Notes: generated from the letters alone by a model not told the origin. Counted from the stretch's first letter, positions 27,201-34,546 are shown. The stretch: DNA of 64,000 nucleotides from Nostoc sp. 'Lobaria pulmonaria (5183) cyanobiont' (GCF_002949795.1 NZ_CP026692.1:6676001-6740000); one strand, 5' to 3'. A program made the numbers and translations.

Positions 27201-27713
27201 ACTACAATTGCTCCCCGTAAAGTGTTTTGTGATAATAATAGTACGACTATAGATTTAAATAAATCTGGAATTTCTAATATTGAAATGATTTTTCTTTGTG
27301 CAATCTGTAATGCATTTATATTAGATTGGCTTTTACGTCAAAAAGTAACTACCACTCTCAATATGTTCTATGTCTACCAACTACCTGTCCCACGTTTAAC
27401 AAAAAACGATCGCAACTTCAACGATATTGTACAACGCGCTGCCAAACTCATCTGCACTACACCAGAATTTGACGAACTCGCGCAAGAAGTCGGTTTAGGT
27501 TCTCATCAACAAGGTGTTACCGACGAAACAGAACGCGCCAAACTCCGCGCAGAACTCGATGGGATGGTAGCACACCTTTACGGCTTAACCGAAGATGAAT
27601 TTAGCTACATCCTGACTACATTTCCGATTGTGAATGCAACCGTAAAAGAAGCAGCATTAGAAGCTTACCGTACCTTTGCTCCAATATTTGGAGACTCACA
27701 AGTAGCATTTTGA
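24234..27713 (+). CDS. Eco57I-like class I DNA adenine-N6 methyltransferase (possible restriction-modification or DrmMI-like)
   Basis: A 1159-residue gamma-class N6-adenine DNA methyltransferase: SAM motif I DPACGSGAF at 406-414 and catalytic motif NPPW at 665-668, with an Eco57I-type helical N-terminal region and a C-terminal region typical of target recognition (VYQLPVPRLTKNDRNF). Length fits type IIG, PglX or DISARM DrmMI-type enzymes. No clear PD-(D/E)XK nuclease site was recognised in the N-terminus, so cutting may depend on the neighbouring PLD-SNF2 protein. It lies on the same strand, 1.5 kb downstream, with decayed DNA between. Start ATG at 24234 follows AAATT without strong ribosome site. 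Confidence 0.9.
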   Translation: MSLNFQRTRDLLSQFKFSDLFIEELGWSKPSRQKPETLKIENKTYQYQKIAELSGVAIFEVTAADGKIPEAKVRNDIYKEINKLIAENLLIFITAERTRSLWYWVKREGTKTSVRDHLYVKGQPGDLFLSKLGSLVIDITELEHGEPTVVEIAYKLQHGFDVEPVTKKFYKEFQEQHQKFLLFVKGIDNEIDRRWYTSVILNRLMFVYFLQRKGFIDNKDLNYLQNKLEQSQQKGENHFYGEFLKALFFESFAKPESERDLSVQKLVGKVKYLNGGLFLKHHIEEKYQISIVDEAFEQVLDLFGRYSWNLDDTPEGKDDEINPDVLGYIFEKYINQKAFGAYYTRPQITEYLCDRTIHKLIVDRVNDALSDKYKPFEDINELLIKLDTNICRSLMEDILPNLSILDPACGSGAFLVAAMKTLIQVYSAVIGTIELQGGQKLKDWLKTEKTEHLSIEYFIRKRILKDNLYGIDIMEEATEIAKLRLFLALVSSAHDVEELEPLPNIDFNIMAGNSLIGLIKVDDTAFDTVGNTKQGNLLQRLTADNYKAILEEKNKSIELYKKHAFIPGEEKLPGGEVGTHQDARLLNLRKSIDNLNKESQKKLNLLLLDEFSQKLGIKYEEVQLTGKSQKRVLKVEDIAALKPFHWGYHFDKVLERGGFDAIITNPPWEIFKPQAKEFFAQHNELVTKNKMDIKDFEKEQNKLLQNPIIASTWLEYQSQYPYVSAYYRSSEQYKNQISVVNGKKAGTDINLYKLFTEQCFNLLRSGGECGIVIPSGIYTDLGTKQLREMLFSQTKVTGLFCFENRKTIFEEVDSRFKFVVLTFAKGSTTTEFPSAFMRHDVQELQMFPSDDSLQINIDMVRKLSPDSLSVMEFKNEVDIRISEKMLHFPLLGEKIDGKWNFVLTREFDRGNDNNLFQLQKTGETLPLFVGKMFHQFNLTEESSPYWIKESIGRAILLGNKKDNNQILDYQRYRWVHRRIARNTDSRTLITTIAPRKVFCDNNSTTIDLNKSGISNIEMIFLCAICNAFILDWLLRQKVTTTLNMFYVYQLPVPRLTKNDRNFNDIVQRAAKLICTTPEFDELAQEVGLGSHQQGVTDETERAKLRAELDGMVAHLYGLTEDEFSYILTTFPIVNATVKEAALEAYRTFAPIFGDSQVAF

Positions 27714-27764
27714 ATACTAATGGCTAAACCATGAAGGTTTTTAATTATGTTGGTTTACAAATGA

Positions 27765-28276
27765 CTTAAAGAACTCTCAATACTTGGTTCCACTGGCGCA
27801 GATAATTGTTTTAACAGCGAGTATGCTGCTTTATACTAGGACTTACGCATTGACACAATATACATAGTATGTATGGCTTGAAAAACCACATCTGTCGTAG
27901 GGGCACAGCAATGCTGTGCCCCTACAGCGCGGGTTTACTGATCATCAAAGAACAATTAATAAAGGCTGAAACGACCTATTTTCGTAAAACATACTATGAT
28001 TAATTTGTACAGTGCGTAAGTCCTATATACTTAGCAGGACGGGTAAAGGCGATCGCTGATATTGAATTAGAGCAAATCCAACCTTGTCACCGAGATTTTC
28101 TCCGCAATATGCAGGTTCGCGCCAACCTGGTTGTACCAATTTTGATACCTAGAGGATTATGGGGATTGCTAGCAGCACATCACTGTCAAGAGCCTGATTA
28201 TTGGTCGCCATCAGAGATAGAAATGATCCAAATAGGGGCACAAATAGCAACAGATCGTAATATTCTGGAGAGTTAA
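27765..28276 (+). pseudogene. GAF-domain gene fragment interrupted by a MITE
   Basis: Removing the element at 27837-28025 and one copy of its TATAC duplication joins two pieces into one frame: GSTGADNCFNSEYAALY followed by LAGRVKAIADIELEQIQPCH and later LVVPILIPRGLWGLLAAHHC, ending with a stop at 28274-28276. This is the second half of a cyanobacteriochrome/phytochrome-type GAF domain (ADI, CH and VVPI-W-GLL-AHHC are characteristic). There is an in-frame stop before the fragment (27762), so the rest of the sensor kinase is gone. The gene is dead. Confidence 0.8.
27837..28025. mobile_element. MITE family 1, copy A (189 bp, 5-bp target duplication)
   Basis: Terminal inverted repeats TAGGACTTACGCA / TGCGTAAGTCCTA are identical over 13 bp and continue with mismatches. 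Target duplication TATAC flanks both sides (27832-27836, 28026-28030). The centre is a perfect palindrome GTAGGGGCACAGCA/TGCTGTGCCCCTAC. No open frame inside, so it must be moved by a transposase elsewhere. It lies inside the GAF pseudogene. Confidence 0.92.
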
Positions 28277-28359
28277 GTCACTGTGTATTCAAATCGCATA
28301 CAGTTAAGTAGCAGAAATCCTCGCCAGCACTGATTATTTCTAGATAAGGAGAAAAAACT

Positions 28360-28749
28360 GTGAAATTTGGTCACACGGTCATTTGGGTAGACGATGTAGT
28401 TAAAACAGTTGAGTTTTACGAAAAAGCCTTTGGTCTAGTTCGCCGCACTCTCCAGGATAAAGGACAATCTATCTGGGCCGAAATCGAAACCGGAAACACC
28501 ACATTGGCTTTCTCTTCTAGTAGCGAAGCAGAGAAATTATTTCCTGGAGGCTTCCATGCCAACGACGCCACACAACCACCGACATTGATTCAGATATCAT
28601 TTATCACACCTGATGTTGGCAGCGCTTACATGAGAGCGATCGGCGCTGGTGCAAAAACACTAGATGCCCCGAAAACCCAGCCTGGGGGTAAAACTATTGC
28701 TCGTGTCCGCGATCCCAATGGTGTGCTAGTGTCGTTGGTGAGTGGTTAG
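28360..28749 (+). CDS. VOC-family (glyoxalase-like) protein
   Basis: A small vicinal-oxygen-chelate fold protein of 129 residues with two beta-alpha-beta-beta-beta modules: HTVIWVDDVVKTVEFYEKAF near the start, WAEIETGNTTLAF, then HANDATQPPTLIQISF, and RVRDPNGVLVSLV at the end. VOC members include glyoxalases, dioxygenases and antibiotic-binding proteins; the substrate is unknown. The start is GTG at 28360, supported by AAGGAG 8 nt upstream (28346-28351). It lies between the MITE copies and does not look co-transcribed with neighbours. Confidence 0.88.
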   Translation: MKFGHTVIWVDDVVKTVEFYEKAFGLVRRTLQDKGQSIWAEIETGNTTLAFSSSSEAEKLFPGGFHANDATQPPTLIQISFITPDVGSAYMRAIGAGAKTLDAPKTQPGGKTIARVRDPNGVLVSLVSG

Positions 28750-28867
28750 ATAGCAAATTGCCTTGGACGCGATTTATTGAGTTGTAGATTGCGATCGCTA
28801 GAGTTAAAATCAACACCTAAAATACTATTTATAAAATAAATCTTCAGTAGCGTGTGTTATGACTTTA

Positions 28868-28903
28868 GCCTAATGCACCGTTTTCTATAACGGTGTGTTA
28901 GGC
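28868..28903. repeat. palindromic repeat after the VOC gene
   Basis: GCCTAATGCACCGTT and AACGGTGTGTTAGGC pair at 13 of 15 positions around a TTCTAT loop. This 'CTAACGCACC'-type palindrome is a common dispersed cyanobacterial repeat. It could also act as a transcription stop for the VOC gene, but the T-tail is poor. Confidence 0.5.
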
Positions 28904-29049
28904 ACTTTAATTATGTTTTTCGTGACATAAAAAAATAGGACGAAATATAAAAGGTGTTTTGAAGAAGTCTGGTTTATTTGAAATTATCGAGAGTTAAAAT
29001 AGCCAGAAAAACAGCACATTTATTTTATACAAAAGTAAAATTACGTAAT

Positions 29050-29445
29050 TAGAACTTACGCATTGACGCAAAACACAAAGTATGCAGAGCTTGAAAAACC
29101 ACATCTGTCGTAGGGGCACAGCATTGCTCATAGGTGTCAATTTAACGTGAAACCAGCTTGGTGACAACGTTTTGCCCTCACCCCCAGCCCCTCTCCCATC
29201 CGTGAGAGGGGAGCTAGACATTCAATTCCCCTTCTCCCTTGGGAGAAGGGGTTAGGGGATGAGGGCGTGAGGGATTTGCAAAACGCCTGTCTGATATAGT
29301 TTTCGGCTTAAGTTGACACCAATGAGCATTGCTGTGCCCCTACAGTGCGGGTTTACCGATTATCCAAGAAAAATTAATAAAGGCCTGAAACGACCTATTT
29401 TCGTGAACACATACCATGATTAATTTGTACAGTGCGTAAGTCCTA
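29050..29445. mobile_element. MITE family 1, copy B, interrupted by another element
   Basis: Left end TAGAACTTACGCA and right end TGCGTAAGTCCTA (one mismatch) match copy A over their length, including GGCTTGAAAAACCACATCTG-type interior sequence. Target duplication GTAAT flanks it (29045-29049 and 29446-29450). Without the inner 196-bp element and its 9-bp duplication the copy is 191 bp, matching copy A. It is non-coding. Confidence 0.92.
29129..29324. mobile_element. MITE family 2 nested inside MITE family 1 (196 bp, 9-bp target duplication)
   Basis: Ends CATAGGTGTCAATTTAA and TTAAGTTGACACCAATG are inverted repeats with two mismatches. The host-MITE sequence AGCATTGCT is duplicated on both sides (29120-29128 and 29325-29333). 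Inside lies a further C-rich dispersed palindrome (about 29170-29276), so three repeat layers are stacked. A shorter relative is at 34383-34438. Confidence 0.9.
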
Positions 29446-29806
29446 GTAATAATAAATCGCTAAAGTCACAAGCGAGAGCCGATTACTGGCAATTAATAAT
29501 CGTTATATATTGAACTTACTATTAGAATTAAAATTATTTTTATTGAATTTTGCGTGTAACAGAGTGGAGCACAAATACAAAACTATTGCTATATCTTGCT
29601 CCTTACTATAATTTATGATCCTATTTAAAATACGTATAGTTTGTTTATACAACGCAATCTTCCTAAAGATGAAATATGGATAGAATTGCTGCATAAATTT
29701 CTTACCTAAGTCCGATAAGTTAACACAGGTTCCCATTAGAGATACCTGATTTGATATTTCCATTCTGGAATAGTCAATAGGTTTTACAATCAACAGGACT
29801 TTGATC

Positions 29807-31543
29807 ATGACACAACAAATAATTCGTGAAGCGCCTGCTCCTGAACCGTTAGAAGGTCAACAGGCAAACGCATTTTACGTACCCGCGCCTAATGAGCCTA
29901 TTCTCAATGTCAACAATATTCAAGGCAACATTCTAGGTGGGTTCAATAAAGACTACCAAGCCCTCTTATTCCTTGAAATTGAAAATCCAAATGCTTTCAA
30001 GAATTGGCTGAAGTCACAGATCAATTTCATTGCCACCGCCTCAGAAGTGATTGCCTTCAACCGCTTATTTAAATCAGCCAGACAACGGCGAGGCCGCGAA
30101 GGTACTGTTAAGGCAACCTGGGTGAATATAGCTTTTTCCTTTGAGGGGCTGAAGAAACTAACCAATGATGCCGACTCATTTACGGATGAATCCTTTAAAG
30201 CTGGACTAGCAGCACGCGCAACCGATCTGAACGACCCAGTAGACAAAGATGGTAAGCCTATTGGCTGGGTTGTGGGTGGGCCAGATAATGGCAAAGTTGA
30301 TGTGGTTTTGATCATTGCCAGCGACGAACGCGCGGACTTATTAGCAGAAATCTCGCGGATTTTAGAAAGCATTGTGGCATTTACAGATGGCAAAGGCAAC
30401 GCTAAGAGCAGCGGAGCCAGAATTACCTTCTTGGAAGAGGGAGCTAACTTACCCGCACCCCTGACTGGACATGAGCATTTCGGCAATTTGGATGGAATAT
30501 CACAACCTGGTATTCGTGGCCGGGTTGCTGATAATCCTAAAGAACTTCTGACTCCTCGGCAAAACCCAGATAATAAAAACCAGGGCAAACCAGGACAGGA
30601 TCTGCTGTGGCCAGGAGAATTCGTTTTTGGCTATGAGGGTCAGGACAATGATGCTAAAAAGTTGGAACATAGCAAAGGTCAGGTTGTGTCGGCAGGACTA
30701 CACTGGGCGAATGATGGCTCTTACCTTGTATTCCGGCGATTGCGTCAAGATGTGTATAAGTTTCACAAGTTCTTGAATGACACTGCTGCTGACTTAGACA
30801 CTGACGCTCGAAAGGTGAGCGCAAAGCTGATTGGTCGCTGGCCCAGTGGTGCTCCCACTGTCCGTACGCCGGAAGAAGACGCCCCAAAATTAGGTGATGA
30901 TGACAATGCCAACAATGATTTTGAATTCAACGGTGACGATCCACCAGATGGAAAATTCTTCAAAAACGACGTAGTTCCACCTTCCAAAGATGCAACGGGT
31001 CTGCGCTGTCCGTTTATTGCCCATACCCGCAAGACTTATCCACGCAATGACAAAACACCAGGAGGTGGAGGCCCAGGGCCAGAAGAGATTGACCGCAGTG
31101 AAGTGACCACTCAAACACACCGCTTGCTCCGTCGCGGCATTCCTTATGGCCTGGTGTCTCCTTCCACGCCGAACAATCCGCTACAAGACCCGAACTTTGT
31201 TGATCGCGGTCTCCACTTTTTGGCTTATCAGACTTCGATTGTAGACCAGTTTGAGTTTGTCACTAAGTTCTGGGCTAACAATCCAAACTTTAGTGAGGAG
31301 GCGGCTAAAGGTCACGAGTTTGAAGGTAAATTAACTCTTGGTCACGATCCAATTATTGGTCAAAGTGAAAATAACAAACCAGATGGCGATCGCACACGCA
31401 AGTTCTTTATCCACCTTGAGGATGACCAAAATCAACCTCAAACTAAGGAGTTGACTGCACCTGAAGACTGGGTAATCCCTACTGGTGGCGGCTACTTCTT
31501 TGCACCCTCGATTTCTGCTTTGAAGGAAGTATTGACAAAATAA
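29807..31543 (+). CDS. DyP-type heme peroxidase
   Basis: A dye-decolorizing peroxidase of 578 residues. The DyP signature GxxDG appears as GNLDGISQPG at about 226-235, supplying the catalytic Asp. The C-terminal region has HRLLRRGIPYG and GLHFLAYQTSIVDQFEFV, typical of DyP; the proximal heme His is probably in TQTHRLLRRG. The long form with an insertion before residue 400 is like cyanobacterial and fungal C/D-type DyPs. No Tat signal is visible, so it is probably cytoplasmic, and no encapsulin gene is nearby. Start ATG at 29807 has AGGAC about 8 nt upstream; the TTG at 29801 is less likely. Confidence 0.92.
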   Translation: MTQQIIREAPAPEPLEGQQANAFYVPAPNEPILNVNNIQGNILGGFNKDYQALLFLEIENPNAFKNWLKSQINFIATASEVIAFNRLFKSARQRRGREGTVKATWVNIAFSFEGLKKLTNDADSFTDESFKAGLAARATDLNDPVDKDGKPIGWVVGGPDNGKVDVVLIIASDERADLLAEISRILESIVAFTDGKGNAKSSGARITFLEEGANLPAPLTGHEHFGNLDGISQPGIRGRVADNPKELLTPRQNPDNKNQGKPGQDLLWPGEFVFGYEGQDNDAKKLEHSKGQVVSAGLHWANDGSYLVFRRLRQDVYKFHKFLNDTAADLDTDARKVSAKLIGRWPSGAPTVRTPEEDAPKLGDDDNANNDFEFNGDDPPDGKFFKNDVVPPSKDATGLRCPFIAHTRKTYPRNDKTPGGGGPGPEEIDRSEVTTQTHRLLRRGIPYGLVSPSTPNNPLQDPNFVDRGLHFLAYQTSIVDQFEFVTKFWANNPNFSEEAAKGHEFEGKLTLGHDPIIGQSENNKPDGDRTRKFFIHLEDDQNQPQTKELTAPEDWVIPTGGGYFFAPSISALKEVLTK

Positions 31544-31556
31544 GGATTTTAGGTAA

Positions 31557-31688
31557 TTAGGGGCAGAACCATTTGGTGGCGATCGCACCGAACTGCAAAC
31601 TTTCCAAGTTTTGTCTGTCAATGAATACCAGCGCTTATGCCACAGTGGTCGATATCATGGGGTTTGTAGACCGTTAGGGAAATTATGA
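31557..31688 (+). pseudogene. short reading-frame remnant (43 codons)
   Basis: After the DyP gene a frame without start codon encodes a protein-like peptide including PFGGDRTELQTFQVLSVNEY and a CHSGRYHGVC segment, ending at a TGA at 31686-31688. Codon use and a HIP1 site look coding. Family not recognised. It may be the end of a lost neighbour. Confidence 0.3.
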
Positions 31689-31761
31689 ATTATGAATTTT
31701 GTTTTGCATCATTCATAATTCATTTATTTTCTCTATTCCCCAATCTAAAACCTCAAATTTT

Positions 31762-33006
31762 ATGGATTCAAATCCAGCATTGTGTGCTGCGATCGCCAAT
31801 TACATTACCACCAGTCCCCAGCAACGAATTACTTTCGCCGAATTCATGGAGATGGCATTATACCACCCTGAATACGGCTACTATTCCAGCGATGCACTAA
31901 AAATTGGCTTTAAAGGTGGTGATTTTTTCACTTCTCCCAACCTCTGCTCTGACTTTGGCGAGTTACTAGCAGAACAATTTTTGCAAATGTGGGAGATTCT
32001 AGGAAAACCTGTACCCTTTTCTCTAGTAGAAATGGGAGCAGGCCAAGGATTGCTAGCTTTGCATATCCTTAAATATCATCAACAGCACTACCCAGATTTT
32101 TTTACCGCGCTGGAGTACATCATTGTTGAAAAGTCTCCAACTTTAAGACAAGAACAGCAGCAACGCTTGCAAGATTTGCCTGTGCGTTGGTGCAAATTTG
32201 AGGATATACCACCAAATGCGATCGCAGGCTGCTTTTTTTCTAACGAGTTAGTTGATGCTTTCCCCGTGCATCAATTCATTCTAGAAACAGGAGAACTCCG
32301 AGAAATTTATGTGACAACTTCAGTTAACCTAACCCTCCAACCCCCTTCCCTAGAAAGTAAGTCTTTCTCCCCTCCCCTCATAGGGCAGGGGTTGGGGGAG
32401 AGGTCAAATTTTGCATTTGTGGAAGTCACAGGGGAACCTTCAACGCCCCAACTAGCTGAACATTTGGATTTACTGGAAATAAACTTAACCCAAAGTACAT
32501 ATCCAGATGGCTACCGTAGTGAAATTAATTTAGCTGCTCTAGACTGGTTGAGTATAGTAGCAGACCGCTTGCAGCGCGGCTATGTGTTAACAATTGATTA
32601 TGGCTACCCCGCCAGTCGTTACTATAATCCCAGGCGATCGCAGGGAACGCTACAGTGTTATTACCATCATCGTTTTCATGACAACCCCTATATTAATATT
32701 GGGCGACAAGATATCACTGCCCATGTTGACTTTACAGCTTTGGAATGCTGGGGTGAGAAGTATAACTTAAAGAATGTTGGTTTTATCCAGCAGGGATTAT
32801 TTTTGATGGCGTTGGGGTTAGGCGATCGGATTGCAGCCCTTTCTTATCAAAAGCAACCTCTCTCGCAGTTACTACAGCATCGGGACGCACTACACCAACT
32901 TCTAGATCCCACAGGACTCGGCGGTTTTGGAGTCTTAATTCAAAGCAAAGGTCTGGACAAGACAGAAATCTCTCAACCATTAAAAGGATTGACTCTGCCA
33001 GAGTAA
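31762..33006 (+). CDS. MidA/NDUFAF7-family (DUF185) class I SAM methyltransferase
   Basis: A SAM-dependent protein arginine methyltransferase-like protein, 414 residues from the ATG at 31762 (MDSNPALCAAIANYI). In mitochondria NDUFAF7 methylates an arginine of complex I; the cyanobacterial role is unknown. Family features: ALYHPEYGYYSS, GDFFTSPNLCSDFGELLAEQ, SAM-binding LVEMGAGQGLLA, YIIVEKSPTLR, FFSNELVDAFPVH, TIDYGYPASRYYNPRRSQGT and DITAHVDFTAL. About residues 188-214 are translated from an inserted dispersed repeat. The longer frame starting at 31699 is not needed. Confidence 0.92.
   Translation: MDSNPALCAAIANYITTSPQQRITFAEFMEMALYHPEYGYYSSDALKIGFKGGDFFTSPNLCSDFGELLAEQFLQMWEILGKPVPFSLVEMGAGQGLLALHILKYHQQHYPDFFTALEYIIVEKSPTLRQEQQQRLQDLPVRWCKFEDIPPNAIAGCFFSNELVDAFPVHQFILETGELREIYVTTSVNLTLQPPSLESKSFSPPLIGQGLGERSNFAFVEVTGEPSTPQLAEHLDLLEINLTQSTYPDGYRSEINLAALDWLSIVADRLQRGYVLTIDYGYPASRYYNPRRSQGTLQCYYHHRFHDNPYINIGRQDITAHVDFTALECWGEKYNLKNVGFIQQGLFLMALGLGDRIAALSYQKQPLSQLLQHRDALHQLLDPTGLGGFGVLIQSKGLDKTEISQPLKGLTLPE
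32323..32404. repeat. dispersed C-rich palindromic repeat inserted in frame inside the MidA-like gene
   Basis: From TTAACCTAACCCTCCAACCC to GGGGTTGGGGGAGAGG, this block has the same architecture as the one inside the helicase gene at 21231-21321 (AACCTAACCC...GGGGAGAGG). It contains CCCCTCCCCTCATAGGGCAGGGG. It is translated in frame as a linker with LTLQPPSLESKSFSPPL, so the reading frame is kept. Confidence 0.8.
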
Positions 33007-33116
33007 GCGTAAAGAAAGAAAAGTTAAAACTCTATTTAAGAATGCACTATCAGTCTTATTTGGACTAGCATAACAGTGATTACTGTAAATTTAAACACAC
33101 TACCAAAGTAATAATT

Positions 33117-33212
33117 ATGTCCACTCATGACCTGTTAATGCTAGTAACACTACTTACCCCTGGTATATTACTTTCAGTGATAATAATGTTGACTTTTGCT
33201 GCCGGTGGTTGA
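33117..33212 (+). CDS. putative 31-residue single-span membrane protein
   Basis: ATG at 33117 opens a short frame ending at TGA 33210-33212, reading MSTHDLLMLVTLLTPGILLS then VIIMLTFAAGG. A short polar N-terminus followed by one hydrophobic helix is the shape of small photosystem, cytochrome or NDH subunits and other membrane microproteins. I cannot match it to a named subunit. No strong Shine-Dalgarno is seen. The gene is too short to be certain. Confidence 0.45.
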   Translation: MSTHDLLMLVTLLTPGILLSVIIMLTFAAGG

Positions 33213-33320
33213 TTGCCAGAGTTAGGGAGTAAGAAAACTGGGATTTAGGATTGTATTTTAAATTTCAAATTATTACTTTCCAACCGAATTTGAATCAAAC
33301 AATGCGATGTTCGTGATGGG

Positions 33321-33452
33321 CTATGACGCTCGTTCGCGCAGCGTGTCGCAGACAAGACTCGCTCTAAGCGTTGGCGCAGCCTCTTTAAGAGTTGCTATGC
33401 CACAAAGCTTTACGCAAATCTTAGAGACGCTACGCGAACGCTATCGGTGATG
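33321..33452. repeat. cluster of GCTACGCG-type dispersed palindromes
   Basis: Several degenerate copies of GACGCTACGCGAACGC and related (GACGCTCGTTCGCGCAGCGT, GTTGGCGCAGCC, GAGACGCTACGCGAACGC) lie in both orientations. The same motif family occurs at 17698-17735, 23560-23605, 24139-24160 and 43149-43170. The rest of 33213-33474 shows no gene. Confidence 0.55.
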
Positions 33453-33474
33453 CTGTATTAAAGGAACGTAAAAA

Positions 33475-34353
33475 ATGAAGGTGGCATTTCTGGGAACTGG
33501 ACTGATGGGACTACCAATGGCTCAAAGGTTATTAGCCGCAGATATACAGCTAGTTGCCTACAATCGCACCCCAGAAAAATTAGCACCACTACAAGCATCT
33601 GGGGCTGAAATTGCTACACATCCCCGCCACGCCATTCGTGCTGCTGAGTGCGTAATTCTCATGCTGACTAATGCCCCGGCCATTTATAATGTGTTGCTTT
33701 CAGATACTGCTTGGCAAACTCTGGAAGGACGCACAATTATCCAAATGGGAACAATTACGCCCACAGAAAGCCAGGAAATTAGAGATGCAGTTGTTGCTGG
33801 TGGGGGTGAGTATTTAGAAGCACCTGTATTAGGGAGTATTCCAGAAGCAAAAGCTGGCAAGTTGAGTGTTATGGTAGGGGCGGAGCCAGAACAATACGAA
33901 CGCCACTTGAAGTTACTCCAAAATTTTGGGACAGAACCTTTACTTATCGGGCCAGTGGGATCTGCGGCGGCGCTTAAATTGGCACTAAATCAACTAATAG
34001 CTTCTCTAACAACTAGCTTTGCTTTGAGTCTAGCTTTTGTCCAGCGCCAAGGTGTCGATGTCGATGTGTTTATGCAAATCTTGCGCGACAGTCCACTCTA
34101 CGCCCCTACCTTTGACAAAAAGCTACAACGGATGTTAGATGGCAATTATGCCGATCCCAATTTCCCCACAAAACACTTGCTTAAAGATACGGAATTATTT
34201 ATTTCAGAAGCGAAATCTCGGAGTTTGGATCTTAGCAGTATTAAAGGAGTACGGCAAATCTTACAAACAGCCGTAAAAATGTCATTTGCTGATGATGATT
34301 ACTCATCACTATTTTCAGTCATTAAGGAATGGGGAGAAGCGATGGGAGAATAA
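33475..34353 (+). CDS. beta-hydroxyacid dehydrogenase family NAD(P) oxidoreductase
   Basis: Member of the 3-hydroxyisobutyrate dehydrogenase / 6-phosphogluconate dehydrogenase-like superfamily, 292 residues. N-terminal Rossmann motif FLGTGLMGLPMA, then NRTPEKL, IIQMGTITPTES, the conserved LEAPVLGSIPEAKAGKL substrate region, and the catalytic Lys in ALKLALNQL. Related enzymes act as glyoxylate/succinic-semialdehyde reductases; the substrate is not fixed here. ATG at 33475 has AAGGAACG 8-13 nt upstream. Confidence 0.92.
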   Translation: MKVAFLGTGLMGLPMAQRLLAADIQLVAYNRTPEKLAPLQASGAEIATHPRHAIRAAECVILMLTNAPAIYNVLLSDTAWQTLEGRTIIQMGTITPTESQEIRDAVVAGGGEYLEAPVLGSIPEAKAGKLSVMVGAEPEQYERHLKLLQNFGTEPLLIGPVGSAAALKLALNQLIASLTTSFALSLAFVQRQGVDVDVFMQILRDSPLYAPTFDKKLQRMLDGNYADPNFPTKHLLKDTELFISEAKSRSLDLSSIKGVRQILQTAVKMSFADDDYSSLFSVIKEWGEAMGE

Positions 34354-34382
34354 ATTTTTGTAGGGTCTACAAATATAGATTG

Positions 34383-34438
34383 GTGTCAACTTAACGTTAA
34401 AAGGGCGGTTGATAACCGCCCTGTCTGTAAGTTGACAC
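34383..34438. mobile_element. short derivative of MITE family 2, with terminator-like hairpin
   Basis: GTGTCAACTTA and TAAGTTGACAC (11 bp, perfect inverted ends) enclose GGGCGGTTGATAACCGCCC (8-bp stem, 34403-34421) and a CCTGTCTG segment shared with the nested element at 29129-29324. It begins 29 bp after the dehydrogenase stop codon and might also help end its transcript. Confidence 0.65.
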
Positions 34439-34546
34439 TTGAAAAATTTTCTAAATTCGGTTTTTCTTACACCCCGGCATTCCTGATATGTCTTTGAAAA
34501 TGCTCAATCAAAAGGTATTAACTGAATCGTAATCGTTAAAAGGATA

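Noticed and set aside
28994..29221. 75-codon frame on the minus strand
   Set aside because: Lies across the two nested MITEs and the C-rich palindrome; no homology pattern.
29503..29808. 101-codon frame on the minus strand upstream of the DyP gene
   Set aside because: AT-rich random-like composition, no ribosome site, occupies the promoter region of the DyP gene.
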